Made by a program: the position numbers and the translations under genes. Below, one piece after another: positions 1-5,992 of a stretch of DNA of 7,686 nucleotides. A model generated the notes under the pieces. It did not search any database. It was not told the DNA's origin and saw only the letters and a program-made list of their open reading frames with translations. Location of the stretch: assembly GCF_051960575.1 (NCBI RefSeq), contig NZ_JBQCEE010000036.1, positions 1 through 7,686 on the forward strand, given 5' to 3'. This stretch comes from JBQCEE01 sp051960575 (GTDB lineage: Bacteria > Actinomycetota > Actinomycetes > Mycobacteriales > Jatrophihabitantaceae). Positions within the stretch are counted from its first letter, which is position 1; every line of letters begins with the position of its first letter.

Positions 1-398
1 GCCCACGCACTGAAGGTGCGCAGCGCGGCCGAGCGCCGCGCCAACGTGGCGCGGGACGCACCGCGGGTGCGCAGCAGCGCGAGCCACGAGCGCAGGTTGC
101 GCAGGTCCATGTCCTGCGGGGACATGCCACCGAGCCGGCTCAGGTGGTCGAGGGAGCCGACGACGTCGCCGAGGTATGCCCGCACGGTGTGCGGCGAGCG
201 GTTGCGCTGCAGTGCCAGGTGGCGCTCGAACCCGTCGACCGCCTCGGCGAGCCGTCGCGGCAGCGCCGCCCGCGCGGCACGGACGTCGAACCGCGCTGCG
301 GTCGGCGCCGCGCCGTCCCGCATCGCACCGGTCGGCGCTGCACCTTCCGGCATCGCGTCGGCCGGCGCCGCACCGTCCGGCATCGCGTCGTCGACCAT
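1..398 (-). CDS. xerC: Tyrosine recombinase XerC, N-terminal part (3' end outside window)
   Basis: The reading frame runs from an ATG at 398 off the window edge, giving 132 codons. After a repeat-rich leader of about 40 residues, the protein shows the N-terminal SAM-like core-binding domain of tyrosine recombinases: an LAEAVDGFERHLALQRN helix, the family signature SPHTVRAYLGDV, then LRNLRSWLA and RRSAALRTFSAW. The catalytic domain (R-H-R-Y residues) would lie beyond position 1 and cannot be checked. By family knowledge XerC acts with XerD at dif to resolve chromosome dimers. Its place after dprA matches the conserved actinobacterial locus. No good Shine-Dalgarno sequence precedes any of the four in-frame ATGs at 398, 383, 353 and 323, so the true start is uncertain; 398 is the most upstream ATG. 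Other start choices would remove part or all of the repeat leader. Family assignment is firm; the xerC symbol rests on synteny. Confidence 0.88.
   Translation of the reverse strand, partial: MVDDAMPDGAAPADAMPEGAAPTGAMRDGAAPTAARFDVRAARAALPRRLAEAVDGFERHLALQRNRSPHTVRAYLGDVVGSLDHLSRLGGMSPQDMDLRNLRSWLALLRTRGASRATLARRSAALRTFSAW
294..383 (-). repeat. Three 30-bp in-frame tandem repeats at the xerC start
   Basis: Three head-to-tail 30-bp units occupy 383-354, 353-324 and 323-294 on the minus strand. In the xerC frame they encode MPDGAAPADA, MPEGAAPTGA and MRDGAAPTAA. Each unit starts with ATG and contains the invariant peptide DG/EG-AAP. Units differ at a handful of positions, some silent (GGT/GGC, GCG/GCA) and some not. 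The period is a multiple of three, so unit number can change without breaking the frame. There are no unique spacers, so this is not a CRISPR array. Confidence 0.9.
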
Positions 399-451
399 CC
401 GTCGACCGTGCGGCCGGGCGTGGCGCAGGTCAAGCCGCCACGCGGGTCGAC

Positions 452-477
452 GACCGGCGGGCGTCCCCGCCGCGGTC
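452..477 (-). other. GC-rich hairpin in the dprA-xerC gap
   Basis: Arms CGGCGGG (455-461) and CCCGCCG (466-472) are perfectly complementary around a CGTC loop. Three more pairs (452-454 with 475-477) can form across a two-base bulge. The hairpin lies about 45-70 bases past the dprA stop in the 123-base spacer before xerC. There is no T-run after it, so it is not a standard intrinsic terminator. At this GC content chance stems are common; a role in ending or protecting the dprA message is only possible. I see nothing else clear in the spacer apart from a weak TTGACC at 428-433. Confidence 0.3.
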
Positions 478-521
478 GGTTCCGGGCGTCGAGGATGCCG
501 GGGACAGGGGACCTGCCGCAC

Positions 522-1721
522 TCACCGCAGCACCGCCCGGACCGGCCGGGCGCGGTAGCCGTCCGGCTCGGCGACGACGATGCCGAGCCGCTGCAACGAC
601 GGCAGCGCGCCGAGCACGTCGCCGAGACCGAGGCCGGACACCACGACGAGTTCGTCGATCGTCGCGGCGCGGTGGGCCGGCACCGCGTCGAAGACCCGCT
701 GGTCGACGAGGTCCAGCCCGTCGAGCACGCTCGTCCGCTTCTCCCCCGCCGGGTCGCCGCCCTCACCCATCGAGCCGACCAGTTCGAGCACCTGCTCGAC
801 CGAGGTGACCAGCACCGCGGGGTCGTCCGGCCGCCGCAGCAGCGCATGGCAGCCGGCCGACGCTGCCGAGCCGACCGGCCCGGGCACCGCCATCACCGGG
901 CGGCCGAGGCGCCGGCAGTGCGTCGCCGTGTTGATCGCGCCCGACCGCAGCGCCGCCTCGACGACGACCGTGCCCGCCGTCAGGGACGCGATGAGGCGGT
1001 TGCGGGTGAGGAAGCGGCGACGCTGGGGTGCCGAACCGGGCGGGCTCTCGGACACGACGGCGCCGGTCTCGCGCGCCAGCCGGAACAGCTGCTCGTTGCC
1101 CGGCGGGTACGGGCGGTCGAGGCCGCCGGCCGAGACGAGGACGGTCACGCCGCCGGCGCCCAGCGCCCCGCGGTGGGCCGCGGCGTCGATGCCGAACGCA
1201 CCCCCGGACACCACGGCGACGCGCGCGTGGGCGAGCCCGAAGGCGAGGTCGCCCGCCACCCGGTTGCCGTAGGCCGTCGACGCCCGCGCTCCGACCACAC
1301 CCACGGCGCGGACACCGAGGTCGGGCCCGAACGCCGGCCCCTGCACCCACAGCGCCAGCGGTGGGATCGGCTCGCCGGACTCGTCCGACGAGCGCCGCCG
1401 CTCGCGCCACTCGACCAGCCGCTCGTGCCCGACCCGCTGCAGCGCCTGCATGGCGAACGCCGGCCAGTCGGGCGACTCGGGCACCACCAGTCGGATGCCG
1501 TGGCGCTCGGCCGCGAGCAGGTCGGCCTCGGGGTCGACGGTCGAGCGGCGGGCGTCGGTGGGTCCGCGCACCTCGTCGGGCATGACGCCGGCGCGGATGT
1601 CGCGGGCTGCCTGCACCGGCCCGACCTCTTCGACGAACCCCCAGAGCGGCACGCAGTCCGGCTCGGCGACCCGGTTGAGGTAGGCCCGCGCCAGCAGCAC
1701 CTCGGGATCGACGCCGTTCAC
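522..1721 (-). CDS. dprA: DNA-processing protein DprA
   Basis: DprA (Smf) binds incoming or exposed single-stranded DNA and loads RecA onto it. The Rossmann-like core shows the family motifs (numbered from the GTG at 1721): GARAST at about 144-149, SGGAFGID at 172-179, AGGLDRPYPPGNEQLF from about 198, RNRLIASL at 240-247, GRPVMAVPGPV around 273-283 and GCHALL near 290. A helical N-terminal domain (about 1-95) precedes it and a winged-helix-like C-terminal domain (about 340-385) follows. At about 399 residues it is a normal length. The start is a GTG whose codon overlaps the comM stop as GTGA (four bases), typical of coupled translation. Another GTG nine bases upstream (1730) is also in frame and would give 402 residues. 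A GAG-like Shine-Dalgarno is poorly placed for both. Many non-transformable bacteria keep dprA, so competence is not implied. Confidence 0.97.
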   Translation of the reverse strand: MNGVDPEVLLARAYLNRVAEPDCVPLWGFVEEVGPVQAARDIRAGVMPDEVRGPTDARRSTVDPEADLLAAERHGIRLVVPESPDWPAFAMQALQRVGHERLVEWRERRRSSDESGEPIPPLALWVQGPAFGPDLGVRAVGVVGARASTAYGNRVAGDLAFGLAHARVAVVSGGAFGIDAAAHRGALGAGGVTVLVSAGGLDRPYPPGNEQLFRLARETGAVVSESPPGSAPQRRRFLTRNRLIASLTAGTVVVEAALRSGAINTATHCRRLGRPVMAVPGPVGSAASAGCHALLRRPDDPAVLVTSVEQVLELVGSMGEGGDPAGEKRTSVLDGLDLVDQRVFDAVPAHRAATIDELVVVSGLGLGDVLGALPSLQRLGIVVAEPDGYRARPVRAVLR

Positions 1722-3250
1722 GCCGCCCACGACTCGCCCCGTCCCGTGCGGTAGAACAACGCCTGGCCCACGTCACCCGCGTCGGGCGAGGCATGGCCGT
1801 GCAGGTCGGCCAGCGTCCAGGCGATGCGGAGCACCCGGTCGAAGCCCCGCGCCGTGAGGAGCCCGGCGTGCAGGTCACGCTGCGCATCGCCGATGACGCT
1901 CGTCGGCAGCGCCCACGGCCGTGCCCGCAGCACCGACCCGGGCACGTCGGCGTTCGTCCGCCAAGGTTCGCCCCGCCACCGATCGAGCGCGGCCGACCGC
2001 GCCGACGCCACCCGGGCTGCGACGACCGCGCTGGTCTCCGGCGGTTCGGGTGGTTCGAACAGGTCGGCGTGCCCGATCGGTTCGACGTCGACGCGCAGGT
2101 CGACGCGGTCGAGCAAGGGTCCGGACAGCCGTTGCAGATACCGCCGCTTCGTGGTCGCCGGGCAGATGCACTCGGACGAACGCAGCCCGCACGGGCACGG
2201 GTTCGCCGCAAGCACCAGCTGGAAGCGCGCCGGGTACGCGACGGCTCCACCACTGCGGTGCAGCACGACCTGCCCGGTCTCGAGCGGCTGGCGCAGGGCG
2301 TCGAGCGTCTCGGCCTTGAACTCCGGGGCCTCGTCCAGGAAGAGCACACCGTGGTGCGCCATCGAGATCGCGCCGGGCCGGGCGAGGCCCGAGCCGCCGC
2401 CGACGAGCGCGCTGGTCGACGCGCTGTGATGAGGCGCCTGCCAGGGTGGCCGCCGTAACAGCCGTGCGTGCGGGCCGAGGACGCCGGCGACCGAGTGCAC
2501 AGCGGTCACTTCGAGCGCGGCCTCCTCGTCCAGCGGCGGCAGCAGGCCGGGGAGCCGCTGGGCCAGCATCGTCTTTCCGGCGCCCGGTGCGCCGACGAGG
2601 TAGAGGTGATGACCACCCGCGGCGGCGATCTCGACCGCGCGCTTCGCCGCCCGCTGCCCGGCGACGTCGCTGAGGTCGGGCAGCCCGGGCGCGTCGGCCG
2701 GTTCGGGCACCGGCCGCGCCCGCGGGGGCGGTGGAGCGTCGCCGCGCAGCCAGGCCACGAGGTCGGCGAGGTGCTCGCCCGCGCGCACGTCGAGGCCGTC
2801 GATGAGGGCCGCCTCGGCGGCGTTGCCGGGCGCGACCACCGCCCGCCGGAAGCCCGCCGCGCGCGCGGCCACGAGCGACGGCAGCACGCCGCGCACCGGG
2901 CGCAGCCGGCCGTCGAGCCCCAGTTCGGCCACCCACACCACGCCGTCGAGGCCGCCGATCGGGATCTCGTCGGCGGCCGCGAGCAGCGCCATGGCGACGG
3001 CGAGGTCGAACCGCGAGCCCACCTTCCGCACGTCCGCCGGCAGCAGCGCCACGACCGTGCGACGGTTCGGCCAGTCGATCGCCGAGTTCTGCAGCGCCGA
3101 GCGGATGCGGTCGCGCGACTCGTTCACCGAGGTGTCGGGCAAGCCGGTGAACGACAGCCCGGGCAGGCCGGCGCCCATGTCGACCTGCACCTCGATGGGC
3201 TGGCCCGCGAGCCCGGTGAGGGCGACGCCGTGGGTGCACGCGAGCCCCAT
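1718..3250 (-). CDS. comM: ComM/YifB-family AAA+ ATPase (Mg-chelatase-like)
   Basis: This 510-residue protein belongs to the ComM/YifB family, whose studied member ComM is a hexameric helicase promoting branch migration during natural transformation. Domains in order: an N-terminal Lon-protease-like (ChlI) domain at about 1-170, a Pro-rich linker at 172-190, the AAA+ Mg-chelatase core at about 192-395, and a C-terminal helical domain to 505. Visible motifs are Walker A GAPGAGKT (220-227), Walker B VLFLDE (302-307), LAANPCPCG (347-355) and SGPLLDR with a candidate arginine finger (376-382). Cysteines 352, 354, 361 and 363 make a CxC...CxC pattern that could bind metal. The ATG at 3250 shares one base with the yraN stop (TGATG) and has a GGGGTGG sequence four bases upstream; an open frame reaching further to 3337 only overlaps yraN. 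It overlaps dprA by four bases. Despite the old Mg-chelatase label, no chlorophyll role is suggested. Confidence 0.96.
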   Translation of the reverse strand: MGLACTHGVALTGLAGQPIEVQVDMGAGLPGLSFTGLPDTSVNESRDRIRSALQNSAIDWPNRRTVVALLPADVRKVGSRFDLAVAMALLAAADEIPIGGLDGVVWVAELGLDGRLRPVRGVLPSLVAARAAGFRRAVVAPGNAAEAALIDGLDVRAGEHLADLVAWLRGDAPPPPRARPVPEPADAPGLPDLSDVAGQRAAKRAVEIAAAGGHHLYLVGAPGAGKTMLAQRLPGLLPPLDEEAALEVTAVHSVAGVLGPHARLLRRPPWQAPHHSASTSALVGGGSGLARPGAISMAHHGVLFLDEAPEFKAETLDALRQPLETGQVVLHRSGGAVAYPARFQLVLAANPCPCGLRSSECICPATTKRRYLQRLSGPLLDRVDLRVDVEPIGHADLFEPPEPPETSAVVAARVASARSAALDRWRGEPWRTNADVPGSVLRARPWALPTSVIGDAQRDLHAGLLTARGFDRVLRIAWTLADLHGHASPDAGDVGQALFYRTGRGESWAA

Positions 3251-3624
3251 CACGCCACCCCGGCGAGGTGCTCGACGACGGGGCCGGTGGGCGAGCGGCG
3301 CAGCACCGAGACGACGTCGAAGCGCACCTCGCGCCACCGCACCTCGTCCGTCTGCTCGGCCAGCCAGTGCGCGGCCAGCCGCCGCAGCCGTGCCAGCTTC
3401 ACCGGCGTGACCGCCTCGCTGGGGCGCCCGAAGGCGAGTGTCGAGCGGGTCTTCACCTCGACGAAGACGACGGTCGCACCGTCGAGCGCGACGATGTCGA
3501 GCTCGCCGCGCAGGTCGCGCGTGTGGCAGCGCCAGTTGCGGTCGAGCAGCGTCAACCCGGCCTGTTGCAGATGGCGGGCGGCCAGGTCCTCACCGAACCG
3601 GCCGACCGCGTCCTTGACTCGCAT
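3250..3624 (-). CDS. yraN: UPF0102 (YraN) family nuclease-fold protein
   Basis: The 124-residue product has the UPF0102 layout throughout: an N-terminal KDAVGRFGEDLAARHL helix, RNWR at 29-32, and the PD-(D/E)XK-type core GELDIVALDG with EVKTR (56-60), followed by the helix with RRLAAHWL and the strand RFDVV. Candidate active-site residues are E12, E41, D43, E56 and K58. The fold is that of Holliday-junction resolvase-like and restriction nucleases, but the biochemical role of this family is not well settled. The ATG at 3624 fits the usual family N-terminus, although no strong Shine-Dalgarno precedes it. Its stop overlaps the comM ATG by one base, so the two are probably co-translated. The neighbours comM and dprA suggest work on recombination or repair intermediates; that is inference. 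Confidence 0.94.
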   Translation of the reverse strand: MRVKDAVGRFGEDLAARHLQQAGLTLLDRNWRCHTRDLRGELDIVALDGATVVFVEVKTRSTLAFGRPSEAVTPVKLARLRRLAAHWLAEQTDEVRWREVRFDVVSVLRRSPTGPVVEHLAGVA

Positions 3625-3635
3625 ACAGCGACGGT

Positions 3636-3647
3636 GCCCGATCGGGC
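3636..3647. promoter_or_regulatory. 12-bp perfect palindrome upstream of yraN
   Basis: GCCCGATCGGGC reads the same on both strands and sits 12-23 bases before the yraN ATG, where a ribosome binding site or operator would be. It could bind a dimeric regulator. In such GC-rich DNA a 12-bp palindrome can also arise by chance, and no known consensus is recognised. Confidence 0.3.
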
Positions 3648-3676
3648 GAGCCCGCAGGACGCGCTGCGCCCGGAGC

Positions 3677-3710
3677 TGTGGACAACCGCCCGATGTGGAC
3701 GACCGCCCGG
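3677..3710 (-). promoter_or_regulatory. Tandem pair of DnaA-box-like sites (2 x 17 bp)
   Basis: Two adjoining 17-bp units (3677-3693 and 3694-3710) are identical at 15 of 17 positions. On the minus strand each contains a nonamer fitting the actinobacterial DnaA box: TTGTCCACA at 3685-3677 (the preferred Streptomyces and Mycobacterium form) and TCGTCCACA at 3702-3694 (fits YYVTCCACA). Both boxes face the same way, toward yraN, and lie in the 104-base gap between the DUF2469 gene and yraN. The match is direct from sequence; binding of DnaA, and control of yraN-comM-dprA by it, is inference. There is no AT-rich segment or large box cluster, so this is not an origin. Confidence 0.5.
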
Positions 3711-3728
3711 AACTGTCGCAGGGTGCTG

Positions 3729-4049
3729 CTAGCGCGCCTCGTCGTCGCGGGGCAGCTCGAGCTCGGGCTTGTCCAGCTCCTCGATGTTGACGTCCTTGAA
3801 CGTCACCACCCGCACGGTCTTCACGAACCGGGCCGGCCGGTACATGTCCCAGACCCAGGCGTCGCGCATGGTGAGTTCGAAGTAGATCTCACCGTCGACG
3901 TTGCGCGGGACGAGATCGACCTCGTTGGTCAGGTAGAAGCGCCGCTCGGTCTCGACGACGTAGCTGAACTGCGCCGCGATGTCCTTGTACTCGCGGTAGA
4001 GCTGCAGCTCCATCTCGGTCTCGTAGTTCTCGAGATCCTCAGCACTCAT
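3729..4049 (-). CDS. DUF2469 family conserved actinobacterial protein
   Basis: The 106-residue product begins MSAEDLENYETEMELQLYRE and continues with YKDIAAQFSYVVETERRFYL, NEVDL, and WDMYRPARFVKTVRVVTFKDVN. This is the DUF2469 family, the equivalent of M. tuberculosis Rv2901c, found between rnhB and yraN in many Actinobacteria. It is small, acidic at both ends and rich in aromatic residues in the middle, without a signal peptide, membrane segment or cysteine. Its function is not known to me; strong conservation and this location suggest a basic cellular role, but nothing shows which. The ATG at 4049 is supported by the conserved N-terminus and a GAGG seven bases upstream. The frame stays open to 4169, but that extension runs through the repeat-rich spacer and rnhB and is not family-like. 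Confidence 0.95.
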   Translation of the reverse strand: MSAEDLENYETEMELQLYREYKDIAAQFSYVVETERRFYLTNEVDLVPRNVDGEIYFELTMRDAWVWDMYRPARFVKTVRVVTFKDVNIEELDKPELELPRDDEAR

Positions 4050-4123
4050 CGGGCGACCTCGCTGGCGCTCGGTGCGCGATTCGCATGGCGCAGTGACATC
4101 GATTCGCTCGCCAGCTCGCTCAT
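4046..4123 (-). other. 25-codon ORF or repeat-like element between rnhB and DUF2469 gene
   Basis: A 25-codon frame runs from an ATG at 4123, overlapping the rnhB TGA as ATGA, to a TGA at 4046-4048, overlapping the DUF2469 ATG as ATGA. The peptide opens MSELASES and ends SASEVAR. Against coding: six of 25 codons end in A or T, more than in the neighbours, and the DNA is internally repetitive. An 8-bp direct repeat CGATTCGC occurs at 4077-4084 and 4100-4107, and inverted arms GCTGGCG and CGCCAGC lie at 4061-4067 and 4109-4115. It may be a short leader peptide linking translation of the two genes, or a REP-like dispersed element. No Shine-Dalgarno is obvious for it. I cannot choose between these. 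Confidence 0.35.
4057..4060 (-). promoter_or_regulatory. Ribosome binding site of the DUF2469 gene
   Basis: GAGG on the minus strand ends seven bases before the ATG at 4049. It decides in favour of this start over the longer in-frame opening at 4169. Confidence 0.6.
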
Positions 4124-4836
4124 GCCATCTCCAGCTCGTCCACCCCGACATTGTCCACCGCCCAGTCACCGCCGAGCACGCGCCGCACGTTCACGTAGCG
4201 GCGGCGGTGCTCGGGACACGGCCCGTGCTCGCCGAGAGCGGCGGTGTGCACCGGCGTGATGTAGCCCTTGTGGCGGGCGAAGTCGTACTCGGGCCACTGC
4301 TCGTGCAGACGCAGCATGATCGCGTCCCTCGTCACCTTCGCGAGGATCGACGCGGCCGCGACCGAGGCCACCGTGGCGTCGCCCTTCCACACCGCCGCCG
4401 ACGGCACGCCGAGCCCCGGCACCGGGAAGCCGTCGGTGATCGCGTAGTCGGCCGCGGGCACGAGCGTGCCGATGGCCCGCCGCATGCCCGCGAGGTTCGC
4501 GACGTGCAGGCCGTACCGGTCGATCTCGGTGCAGCTGATCGACACGATCGAGTACGCCAGCGCCCGCCGGGTGATCACTCGGTAGAGCTGCTTGCGCACG
4601 GCGGCGGTCAGCAGCTTCGAGTCGTCGAGCCCCTCGATGCGCCGGCCGGGCGGCAGAATGCACGCGGCCACGACGAGCGGGCCGGCGCACGCGCCGCGTC
4701 CGGCCTCGTCGGCACCGGCCACGAGCGGGAAGCCCGCCCGTGCGAGGGCCGACTCGTACCCGCCCATCGGCCCGTCGCGGCGCACGACCAGGCGGGGCGG
4801 ACGGAAGGCGAGACCGGGTGCACGGACCTTCGTCAT
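4120..4836 (-). CDS. rnhB: Ribonuclease HII
   Basis: RNase HII cuts RNA in RNA-DNA hybrids and starts removal of single ribonucleotides from DNA in the cytoplasm. The 238-residue product carries the family signature GADEAGRGACAGPLV at about 41-55, DDSKLL (71-76), TDGFPVP (134-140), KGDATVASVAAASILAKVTRD (about 151-171) and HKGYIT (189-194). The presumed metal-binding set is D43, E44, D135 and D171, all present, and the GRG loop (46-48) with Y192 fits junction recognition. The C-terminal tail after about 220 is acidic. The ATG at 4836 gives MTKVRAPGLAFRPPRLVVRRD; upstream in-frame codons to 4953 overlap the lepB end and look non-coding. No proper Shine-Dalgarno is seen, but a TATCGT lies at 4851-4846. 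It follows lepB by 52 bases and probably shares its transcript. Confidence 0.96.
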   Translation of the reverse strand: MTKVRAPGLAFRPPRLVVRRDGPMGGYESALARAGFPLVAGADEAGRGACAGPLVVAACILPPGRRIEGLDDSKLLTAAVRKQLYRVITRRALAYSIVSISCTEIDRYGLHVANLAGMRRAIGTLVPAADYAITDGFPVPGLGVPSAAVWKGDATVASVAAASILAKVTRDAIMLRLHEQWPEYDFARHKGYITPVHTAALGEHGPCPEHRRRYVNVRRVLGGDWAVDNVGVDELEMA

Positions 4837-4888
4837 GACGCGCCGACGATACCTGTCGCCGGCGGGGCGGGAGCCGGGGTCGAGCCGC

Positions 4889-5965
4889 TCAGGCGCGACG
4901 GCGGCGCCGCCGCCGGACGAACCACAGCGGCAGGACGCCGAGGAGCCCGGCACCGGCAGGGACGACCCGGTTCGCGGCGGCCGCCAGCCCGCTGAACGTC
5001 GTGGGCGTGCCGAGCGTGCGCCAGTGCGACGGCGGCCAGGCCACCACGAACGCCTTGCCGATCACGTTGTCGACCGGCACCGTGCTGCCGGTCGGGTTGC
5101 ACTTCGGGCCGTAGCTCGCGCCGTCACCGCCGTCGGCGTCGCAGTGGTAGCGCGAGTCCTGCGAGTCGTTGCGGTGGTCACCCATCACCCACAGCCGGCC
5201 CTTCGGCACCGTGACGGGGCCGAAGGTCTGGCGCTGGTCCGGGCCGTCCTCGAACACGTAGGGCTCGGTCAGGACCTTCTCGCGGCCCGCAGCCGTGCGC
5301 ACGTGCACGTGCCCCTGCGCATCGCCCCACACGGTCTGGCCGCCGGTCGCGATGACCCGCTTGACCCGCACCTCGCCGTCGGGCGGCACGAAGCCGACGA
5401 GCTGACCGAACCAGTGGATGCCGTGCAGGATCGGGTTGCTGGGCGGCGTGGTCGTGACCTCGTTCCAGCCCGGCGGCGCGTTGAACACGACGATGTCGCC
5501 GGGGTGCGGGTCGCGGAAGTCGTAGATGACCTTGTTGACCAGGATGCGGTCGCCGCCGTCGGTCGCCCCGTAGAGCGTGTGCTCCATCGACGCCGACGGG
5601 ATGTAGAACGGCTGCACCACGAAGGTCTTGACGATCACCGCGATGAGCACGGCGAGCGCGATGAGCGCCGGCAGTTCCCACCACGGCGCCTTGCGGTACT
5701 CGCGCTGCCGCCGCTTGCCGGCCGCCGCGGCCGGATCGTCCGGCGTCGTCGCGTCCTCCGAACCTCGAGGTGCTGCAGCGGCGTGCTGGTCCTCGTCGTC
5801 GCCGGACCGGAGCGGCTTGTTCAGCGACACGGACTGCTCACCGGCCCCGTGCTCGCCGGGCTCGTGCTCGCCCGCCTCGGCGTCCGGGTCGGGATCGAAG
5901 GTCGGCTCGTCGTCGAACTCCCCACCGTCACCGGACGCGGGCGTGCCGCGAGAGGAGTCGGACAT
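4889..5965 (-). CDS. lepB: Type I signal peptidase LepB
   Basis: LepB removes signal peptides from exported proteins at the outer face of the membrane using a Ser-Lys pair. The 358-residue protein starts with an acidic, probably disordered cytoplasmic region (1-80), a basic KRRQREYRK stretch (84-92), and a membrane helix at about 97-114. Then come box B IPSASMEHTL with nucleophile S126, the general base region VRVKRVIATGG with K202, and the GDHRNDSQDSR box (262-272). Between this box and TVPVDNVIGKAF is a Gly-rich stretch with C275 and C289. A second hydrophobic segment (about 334-350) is followed by seven arginines, so the C-terminus should return to the cytoplasm. The ATG at 5965 lies 27 bases after the rplS stop, so both are likely on one transcript; the upstream Shine-Dalgarno is weak. 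Only one copy is present here. Confidence 0.97.
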   Translation of the reverse strand: MSDSSRGTPASGDGGEFDDEPTFDPDPDAEAGEHEPGEHGAGEQSVSLNKPLRSGDDEDQHAAAAPRGSEDATTPDDPAAAAGKRRQREYRKAPWWELPALIALAVLIAVIVKTFVVQPFYIPSASMEHTLYGATDGGDRILVNKVIYDFRDPHPGDIVVFNAPPGWNEVTTTPPSNPILHGIHWFGQLVGFVPPDGEVRVKRVIATGGQTVWGDAQGHVHVRTAAGREKVLTEPYVFEDGPDQRQTFGPVTVPKGRLWVMGDHRNDSQDSRYHCDADGGDGASYGPKCNPTGSTVPVDNVIGKAFVVAWPPSHWRTLGTPTTFSGLAAAANRVVPAGAGLLGVLPLWFVRRRRRRRA

Positions 5966-5992
5966 CCGCCGGCTTGTCGTGGGGCTCGAGCG

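Noticed and set aside
294..383. CRISPR-like array
   Set aside because: The 30-bp units are directly adjoining with no spacers, are coding in frame with xerC, and no cas genes are nearby.
405..433. Promoter for xerC with TTGACC as -35
   Set aside because: At 17-base spacing the -10 would be CACGGT, which lacks the TAnnnT pattern; too weak to call.
455..472. Intrinsic terminator after dprA
   Set aside because: The stem is stable but has no T-tract; listed only as a hairpin.
140..847. Minus-strand frame overlapping the end of dprA and the xerC start
   Set aside because: It is the shifted frame of both genes; the real frames show DprA and XerC motifs, so this is neither a fusion nor a frameshift.
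144..1754. Long open frame on the plus strand opposite dprA and xerC
   Set aside because: It is antisense to well-supported genes and its product is Arg/Gly/Pro-rich without family motifs; such frames are expected at this GC content. The same applies to plus-strand frames at 2468-3790 and 4592-6433.
3251..3337. N-terminal extension of the ComM protein
   Set aside because: The extra 29 residues are Arg/Ala-rich, lie entirely over yraN, and the family N-terminus and TGATG junction support the ATG at 3250.
4151..4159. TTGTCCACC, one base off a DnaA box
   Set aside because: It lies inside the rnhB coding sequence, mismatches at the final conserved A, and is explained by the conserved reading frame.
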